Origin: Mongoliitalea lutea
GTDB lineage: Bacteria > Bacteroidota > Bacteroidia > Cytophagales > Cyclobacteriaceae
DNA length: 38,187 nucleotides
Reading direction: 5' to 3'
Assembly: GCF_014652135.1 (NCBI RefSeq)
Contig: NZ_BMYF01000018.1
Coordinates: 70,021 to 108,207 of the forward strand
A program made the translations under genes and the position numbers. The notes below the pieces were generated by a model. The model ran no database searches and had not been told where the DNA came from. It worked only from the letters and a program-made list of their open reading frames with translations. Shown piece by piece: positions 7,964 to 15,898 of this stretch (position 1 is the stretch's first letter; the number at the start of each line of letters is the position of its first letter).

Positions 7964-9160
7964 TTAGACTAATTTTCCAATCCAAAGTTTGAAATTCGCA
8001 CCTTCTTTGGCACCGATTAAAAACTGATTACCACCATCTTTTAGCCTAAACTTTTTTTTCAGCTCCTCAGCTCCCATACTGTAGTTGCGGGTGAGGACGT
8101 TGATTTTTCCATCTGGCACCAAAGCCTTTAATTCCTTTTTAGGATGGTGTATCTCGTAAAGAATTTCAAAAACTCTTCCCGGGATTTGATTAGAAATGCT
8201 AGTTCCTGTGTAAAGATGGGTATTAGATCCTAGTTTTTTAAAATTATAGCGAAGCGCAAACAACTGAAAGCCACCTGCTTTGAGAATAGAGCTTTGGGGT
8301 TCAATAAGGAATTTTTCAACTGGCCCTATGGGTGCAAATGATTCTTGCTCTTCTTCAAAAGTAAAGTCAAATTGTCTTGCGCCCTTCTCAAATAAGGGAT
8401 GTAGGCTTACACAGGATATAGAAACTGCTTGCTGTTGTGAGCTTTTTCCTCCGATCAATAAAATCTCCTTTACTTCGTTTCTTACATCCAAAACAATTAC
8501 CTGCTGTATGTAAGGGAGTTCCTTTAAAGCTTGTTTGATATCCAACATAGGGGAAGCCTTGACCATGACTTTTTTCCCTTTTTCAAATAGGAGTTCGGCA
8601 TAATCCACAACATTTGGTTCACAGTCGGATAGCTTGTATAATTTTTGATTGGAATCCCCTCTTCTGGCAGGGTCAATAAAAATCCAATCAAATGAATCTT
8701 GTCTTGACTTTAACCAATTTATGCTATCACCATTGATACATTCAAAGTGAGTAGGCGATAATTTTTCAAGGTTGTGTTGGGAAATTTTAAATAGCTCCTC
8801 ATTTCGCTCACAATAGGTAGCTTTTTTGAAATGTTTGCCAATAAAATAACTGTCTATCCCCAAACCTCCCGTTAGGTCTACAAAAGTTTCTCCACTAAGC
8901 AAAGAAGCTTTGTAAAGCGCGGTTTCTTCTGAGGAGGCTTGCTCCATGGAAAGGCTTACAGGGAATAGTAGGGACTCATTTGCATACCATGAAGGTATTT
9001 TTGTTTTGGCTTTTTGTCGGGCTTGAATTTGTTGCACTGCAAACTTCAGGTCAAAGTCTACCTTTCCTGAATAGCTCAAAAGCAAATGTGCAGGATCCTC
9101 CATCAGGTGGTCCTGCACAAAAGCTTGTATCTTGTCAATATGTTCTTGGCTGAAATCCAA
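7964..9160 (-). CDS. Class I SAM-dependent methyltransferase with C-terminal THUMP-like domain
   Basis: A 398-residue protein. The central Rossmann-fold methyltransferase shows the SAM-binding motif VDLTGGLGIDS (about residues 93-103), an acidic CERNEE motif after strand 2, a GDSINWL segment and the catalytic-loop-like FIDPARRGD (about 160-168). The last ~80 residues match the THUMP-like RNA-binding tail seen in this Bacteroidota family, so a nucleic-acid base, probably in RNA, is the likely substrate, though none is proven. The start is a TTG at 9160 immediately after the asd stop codon (TAATTG junction), so it is translated by coupling with asd. No downstream ATG would keep the conserved N-terminal region. 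Confidence 0.85.
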   Translation of the reverse strand: MDFSQEHIDKIQAFVQDHLMEDPAHLLLSYSGKVDFDLKFAVQQIQARQKAKTKIPSWYANESLLFPVSLSMEQASSEETALYKASLLSGETFVDLTGGLGIDSYFIGKHFKKATYCERNEELFKISQHNLEKLSPTHFECINGDSINWLKSRQDSFDWIFIDPARRGDSNQKLYKLSDCEPNVVDYAELLFEKGKKVMVKASPMLDIKQALKELPYIQQVIVLDVRNEVKEILLIGGKSSQQQAVSISCVSLHPLFEKGARQFDFTFEEEQESFAPIGPVEKFLIEPQSSILKAGGFQLFALRYNFKKLGSNTHLYTGTSISNQIPGRVFEILYEIHHPKKELKALVPDGKINVLTRNYSMGAEELKKKFRLKDGGNQFLIGAKEGANFKLWIGKLV

Positions 9161-10150
9161 TTAGGCCATGCTATGATCTACCAAGTATTTTGCAATCTGA
9201 ACGGCGTTTGTAGCAGCACCTTTTCTCAAGTTATCCGCTACAATCCACATATTGAGTGTATTTGGTTGCGATTCATCTCTTCTTAATCGACCCACAAACA
9301 CTTCATCTTTTTTGTGCGCCGTCAAGGGCATTGGGTAGATATTATTTGCAGGGTCATCTTGTAAGATTACTCCAGGGGTTTTTCTAAGGATTTCTTTTAC
9401 TTCTTCTAAGTCAAAGTCCTGATGAAACTCCACGTTCACCGACTCTGAGTGTCCTCCCATAGTAGGGACACGGACTGTTGTAGAGGTTACCTGTATGGTA
9501 TCATCCCCAAAGATTTTTTTGGTCTCGTTGATCATCTTCATTTCCTCTTTGGTATATCCATTTGGTTGGAAGACATCAATATGGGGCAATACATTTAAGT
9601 CGATTTTGTGTGGATACACCATTTCGGCCGGTTCTCCGGCACGCTCTGCCATCATTTGGTCCACGGCAGCTTTGCCAGTTCCTGTTACGGACTGATAGGT
9701 TGACACGACAATTCTTTTGATACCATAGCGTTCTTTCAAAAGATTCAAGGCAACCACCATTTGTATAGTAGAGCAGTTAGGATTGGCTATGATTCGGTCG
9801 TCAATTCTTAAATCTTTTGCATTGATCTCAGGGACAACCAATTTTTTGCTAGGATCCATTCTCCATGCCGAGGAATTATCGATGACAATCGTCCCAACAG
9901 CTGCAAATTGTGGAGCCCATTCTAAAGAGGTGGAACCACCTGCGGAGAAAATAGCAATATCAGGCTTCTCAGAAACAGCCTGTTTGAGCCCCATGATGGT
10001 GTATTCCTTACCCTTGTAGGTCATCTGTTTACCTGCTGATCGCTCAGAGGCCACTAAGAGTAATTCGTCAAAAGGGAAATTGTGCTCATCCAGCACTTCG
10101 AGGATTTCTGAGCCTACCAATCCGGTAGCTCCTACAACGGCTAGTTTCAT
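9161..10150 (-). CDS. asd: Aspartate-semialdehyde dehydrogenase
   Basis: The enzyme reduces aspartyl phosphate to aspartate semialdehyde with NADPH, the branch point to lysine/diaminopimelate, threonine and methionine. The N-terminal GATGLVGSE motif (residues 7-15) binds the dinucleotide; the nucleophile is Cys126 in NPNCSTIQ. The later TTVRVPTMGGHSESV region holds the conserved substrate-binding Arg and active-site His of the family. The length of 329 is normal. It starts at the ATG at 10150, with a 180-bp divergent intergenic region toward the lamin-tail gene, and it is the first gene of a pair with the methyltransferase, which begins at the base after its stop codon. Confidence 0.95.
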   Translation of the reverse strand: MKLAVVGATGLVGSEILEVLDEHNFPFDELLLVASERSAGKQMTYKGKEYTIMGLKQAVSEKPDIAIFSAGGSTSLEWAPQFAAVGTIVIDNSSAWRMDPSKKLVVPEINAKDLRIDDRIIANPNCSTIQMVVALNLLKERYGIKRIVVSTYQSVTGTGKAAVDQMMAERAGEPAEMVYPHKIDLNVLPHIDVFQPNGYTKEEMKMINETKKIFGDDTIQVTSTTVRVPTMGGHSESVNVEFHQDFDLEEVKEILRKTPGVILQDDPANNIYPMPLTAHKKDEVFVGRLRRDESQPNTLNMWIVADNLRKGAATNAVQIAKYLVDHSMA

Positions 10151-10332
10151 GATTTAAACTGATTTTTTTAAATGAACCGCAAAGGTACGGGAAGAATTCC
10201 CAAAAAAAATATAGACATGGCTTTAAATTACATAAACGAAAAAAACACCCGATGATTTTTGTGTTTTTTTTAATTTTAAGTGATTAAACGTTTACTAACC
10301 GTTTGTAGGAATTTCATTTTTTAACTTTTGCT

Positions 10333-13300
10333 ATGCTTAGGACTTTATGCATAGCTTTTTTGGTGGTAGGTTGGCAAATAGTTTTTGCCTCCAACTATTG
10401 TGCTGCTCAACAATTACAGGATTTTGAGTCAGCCTTCCGGATTGTATCAGCTCCAGAAGAGTTTCTTCCAAACTGGTCTGCCAATGAGGTGCGTGGAACT
10501 GCTGCACGAGTTTTTCAGGCGAATGGACAAGGAAGGAATGGTTCTAGAGCTTTAGCTGTACAACCGATTGCTAGTTTTAATGGACAAATCTTTATTCGTG
10601 TGGATTTTTCTAACGTAGAACAACCTAAACTTGCTTTTTTTGCGCGAACAGGTGTCAATGGAACTGGAAATCGGGCATTGGAGGTATTTGTATCCTTTTC
10701 TTTGGATGGTGGGGATATCTTTGAGGACCGTGTTCAAATTGGTTCATCCACTACTTTCCCTAATGCTAATACCTCTTACAGGCTTTATGAGGTGATTGTT
10801 CAGGAAAAGTATCTTTCGCAGTCGGATGTATTGATCAGAATGGAGGTGAACTTTGCCCAAGGGACGGGCTCTGCTGCACGTTTTTTTATGGATGACTTTG
10901 GGGTATTTGAACTTGAAGATGAAGTTAATCCATTACAGGTGACTAATGCACGGCTTCAAAGTCCCTATCAGTTACTATTGGAATTTGATCGCCCATTTAG
11001 ATTTCCGGAAAAAACGCAAGTACGTCCACAAGGTTGGAATATTTTGCAAATGCTGCAGCAGCGAGATAAGTTTCTCCTGCTTGAAATCGGTCAAGGCCTT
11101 CACTTAGATCGCTATTCTTTGGAATTAGTGGATTTGGAAGATTCGGATGGGTTAGTTACAAGCCTGATAAGCGTTGCTGTGGATAATAGTTTAGCTGTGT
11201 TGGGAAATGTTTGGATATTTTCTCCTACTAAGCTTCGATTGCTTTTTTCACAGGAATTGGACCCATCGTCAATTGTACAAAGTGGGTTATTTTCAGTTGG
11301 CGGTCAGCAGCCGGTAGCAGTGGACTTATTAGAAAGTGGCTTTGAGGTGGACCTGACACTCAATCAGGAGCTCGTGGTAGGTCAGGAGTTAGTTGTTAGG
11401 GTAGGTCCATTTAGAAGTGCTCAAGGAGAAGCTACTGCAACTTCGCAGCTTTCCGTGCTCTATCAACCGACAATTTCAGATGTTTTGGTAATTGACGATA
11501 AGACGATTGAGTTAGTCTCATCTGAGGCTTTGGAGAGTTTCTTAGGGGATTTTTCTATTCGTGAACAATCGATAGGAGTCTCTCATATCATTTCTTCCGA
11601 TGGCAAAACAGTTCTGGTAAATTTGGATGCTCCAATGGAGGAGTTTTTGGTGTATGAACTTCAGATCCCTTTGGCATTTACCAAAGAAGCTGTTGTTATT
11701 CCGGGTTTCTCATTAGATGTTATTTATGATCGTACAGCCCCTGAGGTTACCTCTGTACTTGCGCTTTCGGATACCCGTTTATTGTTAGTCTTTTCGGAGC
11801 CAATAGATCGGGCCTTTGCTGTCAAACCTGAGCAATTCCAGATTGAAAACCACTTTCCATCAAGGATTGAATTCACAGGGAATGAAAGTGAGTTGATTTT
11901 GGAGTTCTCAAACGCATTTCAGGTTGATTCGGAGTATGTAATTCTGTACAAAGGGATTGTAGATATGTTTGGAAATGTGCAGAAAGAGGGGCGATTTGAT
12001 TTTGTATTCCGGGTTCCAGCATCATTAGGATTTAAAGATATTATTATCAACGAGCTGATGCCTGCACCGCGTTCGGGTAATGCATTGCCAAATGTGGAAT
12101 ATGTGGAACTTTATAATAGAACCGATGAGCTATTGGCATTAGAGGGCTTGCAATGGGCTAATTCCAGGAGGGTGACCCAGATTCCCGCATTTGTCATGCC
12201 GCCTAAATCCTATGTGCTGCTTACGCCGAGAAATCAAGTCCATCAATTTGCTACATTTGGACCTGTACTGGGTTTGACTAATTGGCCTACTTTACTTAAT
12301 TCGGCTGACCAAGTACGGTTATTGGATTCCAAGGGGGTGGTGTTGGATAGTCTTTCTTATACTACAGCCAATTTTGGAGGAAGTGCCTTTGCTTCGGGAG
12401 GATATAGTTTGGAAATTGCTAATCCTGACATTTTATGTGACTTGCCTACTAACCTGCGGTCTTCAACTTCACCAAAACGTGGTACTCCTGGGAAAACCAA
12501 CTCAATTTTTGATTCAAATCCAGATCGAACCTTATTTGTGTTGGAGCGGGCTACAGTTTTGGATAGTCAGCGGGTGTCATTGACTTTTTCGAAAATCTTA
12601 GGAGACATTGCTAGCATGAGGCTTCAATTTTCACCCTCACTTTCAATTGGTCAGATCAATTTTGGTAGTAGTAGAACGATTTTGGAAGTCCGTTTGGATA
12701 GTCCTTTGGAACAAGGTAAGCTGTATCATGTTCAGGTGGAAAATTTATGGGATTGTACGGGGAGGTCACTAGAGGAAGCAAAAAATAAGGTAGCTGTCAT
12801 CTGGCCATTTGATGCAATAGAAAATGAGATTGTGATCAATGAATTACTTGCCAACCCACGAACAGGAACTCCACGATTTGTAGAGATCTATAATGCCTCC
12901 AATAAATACCTAAATCTTCAAGATTGGAAGTTGGCCAATGTGAACACGGCAGGAGAGATAGCTAATCGAAGGATTTTGTTTTCAGAGCCATTCGTATTAG
13001 AGCCGCATGAATATCTTGTGTTTACCACTGATGCTACCCAATTAAAGCAAGAATACCCCAAAGGAAGGGAAACTCGATTTATAGAACTGTCTTCACTGCC
13101 CAGTTATCCGATTGCTGGAGGAACAGTTGTGCTTTTGAATGCAGATGAGACAATTATCGAATTGTTTACCTATCATGATCGTATGCATCATCGTCTACTG
13201 AGGGATTCAAGAGGTGTGTCATTAGAGCGATTGAGTGCTCAGGTGTCTAGTCAAGATCCGGCTAACTGGACTTCGGCCTCCAGTTCTATGGGTTTTGCAA

Positions 13301-13662
13301 GTCCAGGGTTTAAGAATTCCCAAAGCTTTTCTTTTGGAAATGCGGAGATGAATATTCGTATTTATCCAGAGATTTTTGTTCCCGAGGCACCAGGAGAACA
13401 AGGCTTTTGTTCTATCAGTTATCAATTGGAGCAGTCAGGTATGGTGGGGAGTATTCACATCTATGGTACGGATGGTCGTAGGGTGAAAGAGATATGTCAA
13501 AATGCGATCTGGGGATATCAGGGATTCTATGTGTGGGAAGGAGTAGATGATGCTGGCAGAAAAGTCAGGCCTGGGTATTACATTGTATTTGTGGAAATGT
13601 TTGATTTGCAGGGGAACCTAAAACAGGTAAAAAAAACAGTCGCCGTTGGTACAAGATTTTGA
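10333..13662 (+). CDS. Large secreted lamin-tail-domain surface protein
   Basis: A 1109-residue exported protein with a signal peptide (about residues 1-25). In order: a jelly-roll/carbohydrate-binding-like domain (28-200) ending in MDDFGVFE; several Ig-like repeats (200-560); a first lamin-tail domain (about 566-690, IIINELMPAP then VEYVELYN); another Ig-like part; a second lamin-tail domain (about 830-960, IVINELLANP then FVEIYNAS); and a FlgD-like Ig domain at the C-terminus (about 1020-1109, with GRKVRPGYYIVFVEMFD). Such proteins are cell-surface or secreted, and the C-terminal domain probably serves anchoring or type IX secretion, though a canonical T9SS tail is not evident. No catalytic residues are seen. 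Adhesion or extracellular DNA/polymer binding is only a guess. Confidence 0.8.
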   Translation: MLRTLCIAFLVVGWQIVFASNYCAAQQLQDFESAFRIVSAPEEFLPNWSANEVRGTAARVFQANGQGRNGSRALAVQPIASFNGQIFIRVDFSNVEQPKLAFFARTGVNGTGNRALEVFVSFSLDGGDIFEDRVQIGSSTTFPNANTSYRLYEVIVQEKYLSQSDVLIRMEVNFAQGTGSAARFFMDDFGVFELEDEVNPLQVTNARLQSPYQLLLEFDRPFRFPEKTQVRPQGWNILQMLQQRDKFLLLEIGQGLHLDRYSLELVDLEDSDGLVTSLISVAVDNSLAVLGNVWIFSPTKLRLLFSQELDPSSIVQSGLFSVGGQQPVAVDLLESGFEVDLTLNQELVVGQELVVRVGPFRSAQGEATATSQLSVLYQPTISDVLVIDDKTIELVSSEALESFLGDFSIREQSIGVSHIISSDGKTVLVNLDAPMEEFLVYELQIPLAFTKEAVVIPGFSLDVIYDRTAPEVTSVLALSDTRLLLVFSEPIDRAFAVKPEQFQIENHFPSRIEFTGNESELILEFSNAFQVDSEYVILYKGIVDMFGNVQKEGRFDFVFRVPASLGFKDIIINELMPAPRSGNALPNVEYVELYNRTDELLALEGLQWANSRRVTQIPAFVMPPKSYVLLTPRNQVHQFATFGPVLGLTNWPTLLNSADQVRLLDSKGVVLDSLSYTTANFGGSAFASGGYSLEIANPDILCDLPTNLRSSTSPKRGTPGKTNSIFDSNPDRTLFVLERATVLDSQRVSLTFSKILGDIASMRLQFSPSLSIGQINFGSSRTILEVRLDSPLEQGKLYHVQVENLWDCTGRSLEEAKNKVAVIWPFDAIENEIVINELLANPRTGTPRFVEIYNASNKYLNLQDWKLANVNTAGEIANRRILFSEPFVLEPHEYLVFTTDATQLKQEYPKGRETRFIELSSLPSYPIAGGTVVLLNADETIIELFTYHDRMHHRLLRDSRGVSLERLSAQVSSQDPANWTSASSSMGFASPGFKNSQSFSFGNAEMNIRIYPEIFVPEAPGEQGFCSISYQLEQSGMVGSIHIYGTDGRRVKEICQNAIWGYQGFYVWEGVDDAGRKVRPGYYIVFVEMFDLQGNLKQVKKTVAVGTRF

Positions 13663-13729
13663 ATTTGTGTATCTTAATTTAATTTTTTTCGTACATTTAA
13701 GAAAGTGTCTCACCCAAAACCTAATAACC

Positions 13730-13885
13730 ATGAAAAAAGATCTCATCAGCCAGGTTCTTAAAAAGTACTTTATTGACAAAGGAAAAAATTTAACTATTAT
13801 TCATCGGTATTTGCGAATAAAATATAGGATGTATGTAGATGAAAAGTTACTTGAGAAAAGATTAAATAATCTTTCGTTAAATTAA
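13730..13885 (+). CDS. Small basic protein (51 residues), unknown function
   Basis: The ATG at 13730 opens a 51-residue, Lys/Arg-rich, probably all-helical protein (MKKDLISQVL start, LNNLSLN end). An in-frame start further upstream exists, but that stretch looks like untranslated AT-rich leader and overlaps the end of the preceding gene, so 13730 is preferred. The gene is tightly followed by a classic terminator (13884-13911), which supports a real, separately ended transcript. The size and charge suggest a nucleic-acid- or ribosome-associated helix pair, but no family is recognised. Confidence 0.6.
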   Translation: MKKDLISQVLKKYFIDKGKNLTIIHRYLRIKYRMYVDEKLLEKRLNNLSLN

Positions 13886-13911
13886 AAAAAGCCGCGTGAA
13901 GCGGTTTTTTA
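13884..13911 (+). terminator. Rho-independent terminator after the 51-residue gene
   Basis: CCGC (13892-13895) pairs with GCGG (13901-13904) around GTGAA, extended by an A run pairing with the following T run. Confidence 0.85.
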
Positions 13912-13995
13912 TTTTTTAATTCAATAGCTCCCCTTATTTTAGGGGAATTTTCCGTAGAGGGTAATAAAATCAACCACTTTAAAATTAACAAGCGT

Positions 13996-14379
13996 ATGAG
14001 TCACGAAGAAAAAACAGCGTATTCTCCAGAAGAGTTGAAAGAATTTGAGGAGATCATTTTAAATAAACTTTCGATCGCCAAAGGTGAGCTGACGAACTTG
14101 AAGGAAACATTAAGTAAGAAAAATGATAGTGGTACAGATTTTACAGCTTCTACATCAAAGCTGCTAGAAGATGGCGCTGATACCTTGGAGCGGGAAAGTC
14201 TCAACCAACTTGCTGCTAGACAGCAAAAATTTATTATAAACTTGGAGAATGCACTCATTCGAATTAAGAATGGTACTTACGGAGTGTGCATCGATACCGG
14301 TAAACTCATTGCCAAAGAGCGCTTGAAGGCAGTTCCTCATACCATGCATTCCATTGAAGCCAAATTAGCAAAAAAGTAA
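13996..14379 (+). CDS. DksA/TraR-type protein with degenerate zinc finger
   Basis: A 127-residue protein with an N-terminal helical coiled-coil part (about residues 10-90) and a C-terminal globular finger. DksA proteins bind the secondary channel of RNA polymerase and, with ppGpp, tune rRNA and amino-acid promoters. The finger here reads YGVCIDTGKLI and AVPHTMHSIEAK: only Cys98 of the four cysteines of a C4 finger remains, a state common in Bacteroidota relatives, so zinc is probably not bound. It is followed without any spacer by scpB (TAA then TTG at 14380). The promoter is probably in 13912-13995, where a TCCCCT/AGGGGA hairpin also lies. Confidence 0.85.
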   Translation: MSHEEKTAYSPEELKEFEEIILNKLSIAKGELTNLKETLSKKNDSGTDFTASTSKLLEDGADTLERESLNQLAARQQKFIINLENALIRIKNGTYGVCIDTGKLIAKERLKAVPHTMHSIEAKLAKK

Positions 14380-14940
14380 TTGGACTTTCTACACAAACAT
14401 ATTGAAGCATTGATTTTTTGCTCACCGTCTCCGTTAGGCAAGGAGGAAATCCAACGTTGCCTAACGGAGATGTTTGAGTCTGAAGTGCCTCTAGCGCATA
14501 TCACCGAAGCTATCGATCAGCTATTAGAAAAGTATCTATCAGATGACTTTTCGTTTGCTCTTGAAAATATTGCTGGGGGATTTCAGTTTTTGACCAAGCC
14601 TGCTTATCAGACAAGTATCGGTATCTTGCTCAAGCAGCAATCACAAAAAAGATTGTCTACCGCACAGTTAGAGACCTTATCAATTATTGCTTACAAACAG
14701 CCAGTGACTAAAACAGAGGTAGAGCAGATAAGGGGAGTAAATTGTGATTACTCTATTCAAAAACTCCTGGAGAAAGAATTGATTGCCATTAAAGGGAAAG
14801 CTGATAGTATTGGTAAGCCGCTATTGTATGGTACGAGTGACAAATTCAAGGAGTACTTTGGGATCAATTCGATTCAAGACCTTCCACAGCCTAAGGATTT
14901 TTCAGAGGAGGAAAATCAGATTGGAGCCCAAAAAGAGTAA
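14380..14940 (+). CDS. scpB: Segregation and condensation protein B
   Basis: ScpB is a dimeric winged-helix (kite) subunit that works with ScpA and SMC in chromosome condensation. The 186-residue protein has the family start (HIEALIFCS, residues 6-14), the first winged helix (about 15-90), and the second with LSTAQLETLSIIAYKQPVTKTEVEQIRGV shortened here to its key elements: AQLETLSIIAYKQP near residue 95 and EVEQIRG near 113. The C-terminal tail is acidic. The start is a TTG at 14380 directly after the dksA-like stop codon; no ATG fits the conserved N-terminus. A perfect 13-bp inverted repeat lies 48-91 nt into the coding region. scpA is not in the window. Confidence 0.9.
   Translation: MDFLHKHIEALIFCSPSPLGKEEIQRCLTEMFESEVPLAHITEAIDQLLEKYLSDDFSFALENIAGGFQFLTKPAYQTSIGILLKQQSQKRLSTAQLETLSIIAYKQPVTKTEVEQIRGVNCDYSIQKLLEKELIAIKGKADSIGKPLLYGTSDKFKEYFGINSIQDLPQPKDFSEEENQIGAQKE
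14428..14470 (+). repeat. Perfect 13-bp inverted repeat inside scpB
   Basis: TCTCCGTTAGGCA (14428-14440) and TGCCTAACGGAGA (14458-14470) are perfect reverse complements separated by 17 nt, within the first 30 codons of scpB. In the mRNA this would be a strong hairpin. Confidence 0.85.
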
Positions 14941-14951
14941 GTAACCAAATT

Positions 14952-15572
14952 CTATTCGATAGGTAATACCTCAGCTCTCCCTGAAATTAAATACCTAGAT
15001 CCGCTTGGGACTTCTTCGCAGAGAACTCGTGTTCTCCGGCTTTCTTTTTTTACAAATGTTCGTTGCTGAAGGATAAATTGTTCTCCTACCTTCAAATCCA
15101 TCAAAAAAATTAAAGACTCATCCCGATTGCTGTCAAAAGCCCTGATAGCCTTGATTAATTGATGGTCTGATCCTGTACTGGCTTTTGGGTTTCGCATGTA
15201 TTTCCCCAAGGGTAGGAGTATGTCTAAAGGAAATACTTCGGTAGTGAATACAGGATACATTAGATCCCGAAATTTCGTTTTCCATTCATTCCCATGTGGT
15301 TTTACAGCTGTACCATAAGTCTCATAGGTGTGAAGATGGGCAACCTCATGAAGAAAGGTGATTAAAAATTGATAGGGATTCAGATTATGGTTAATAGTAA
15401 TCGTTTGTATGCTTCGATTCCTTTGATACCGAAAATCCCCAAGCTTGGTCGTCCTCTCCTTGGTAATCTTAAACGTGAAGGGTTTTTCTTTCCACAAATG
15501 AAAGCAATGGTCAACTGCTTTTTCGGGGAGGTATTTTTGAAAGGCGTTTCGGAATTTATCGTCTGTACTCAC
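14952..15572 (-). CDS. SprT-like zinc metallopeptidase-domain protein
   Basis: A 206-residue protein with the SprT-type zinc motif HEVAH (His75, Glu76, His79) and a likely third ligand in PHGNEW (His93). SprT/Spartan-like proteins are predicted proteases; the eukaryotic relative degrades DNA-protein crosslinks, but the bacterial role is poorly defined. The start is taken as GTG at 15572. An ATG exists at 15617, but its first 15 codons would be the terminator hairpin of the preceding gene and encode an unlikely sequence, whereas STDDKFRNAF right after the GTG looks like a normal start. Its stop is 11 bp from that of scpB, convergently. Confidence 0.8.
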   Translation of the reverse strand: MSTDDKFRNAFQKYLPEKAVDHCFHLWKEKPFTFKITKERTTKLGDFRYQRNRSIQTITINHNLNPYQFLITFLHEVAHLHTYETYGTAVKPHGNEWKTKFRDLMYPVFTTEVFPLDILLPLGKYMRNPKASTGSDHQLIKAIRAFDSNRDESLIFLMDLKVGEQFILQQRTFVKKESRRTRVLCEEVPSGSRYLISGRAEVLPIE

Positions 15573-15576
15573 AGAA

Positions 15577-15614
15577 CAAAAATAAAAAAAGTCCGACAAT
15601 AATTGCCGGACTTT
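15577..15614 (-). terminator. Rho-independent terminator of the Glu-rich lipoprotein gene
   Basis: AAAGTCCG (15588-15595) and CGGACTTT (15607-15614) form the stem; on the minus strand a T run follows. It ends the lipoprotein transcript 21 bp after its stop codon and lies just before the SprT-like GTG start. Confidence 0.9.
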
Positions 15615-15634
15615 CATTTGAAGTTTAGTAAGAA

Positions 15635-15820
15635 TTAACCTTCAACTTCTTCAGTTACTTCTTCCATAGCTTCTTCGATTTCTTCAGTAGCCTCTTCGAT
15701 AACTTCTTCAGTCTCCTCGATGATTACTTCGATTTCTTCAGTAGCTTCTTCAGTTTTGTTTCCGCAAGCAGCAGTGAATAACATTCCAGCTACAGCGAAC
15801 ATTGCAAATACCTTTTTCAT
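15635..15820 (-). CDS. Mini-lipoprotein with Glu-rich helical repeat
   Basis: A 61-residue protein. A lipoprotein signal peptide (MKKVFAMFAV, then FTAAC, lipidated Cys19) leads to a mature tail of about 42 residues built almost only from Glu, Thr, Val, Ile and Ala in TEEIEE/TEEVEE-type repeats, predicted as one very acidic helix. It resembles a tiny Lpp-like or stabilising envelope lipoprotein, but has no basic anchor residues for peptidoglycan. A near-consensus promoter (15851-15880) and a strong terminator (15577-15614) make it a stand-alone unit that is probably well expressed. The start is the ATG at 15820 and not the upstream one, because the promoter lies in between. Function unknown. 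Confidence 0.8.
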   Translation of the reverse strand: MKKVFAMFAVAGMLFTAACGNKTEEATEEIEVIIEETEEVIEEATEEIEEAMEEVTEEVEG

Positions 15821-15850
15821 GATGTTTGGTTTGTTTCTATTTTGAGCTTG

Positions 15851-15880
15851 CAAATGTACGACCATTCATGTAAAAGTCAA
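15851..15880 (-). promoter_or_regulatory. Near-consensus Bacteroidota promoter of the mini-lipoprotein gene
   Basis: On the minus strand TTG (15878-15880) and TACATTTG (15851-15858) are separated by 19 nt, a full match to TAnnTTTG with correct spacing. The start codon at 15820 is about 30 nt downstream of the -7 box. Confidence 0.75.
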
Positions 15881-15898
15881 TAGCAAGCTTAATATTTT

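Noticed and set aside
15573-15617. ATG start for the SprT-like gene at 15617
   Set aside because: These codons are the terminator hairpin of the preceding gene; the GTG at 15572 fits better.
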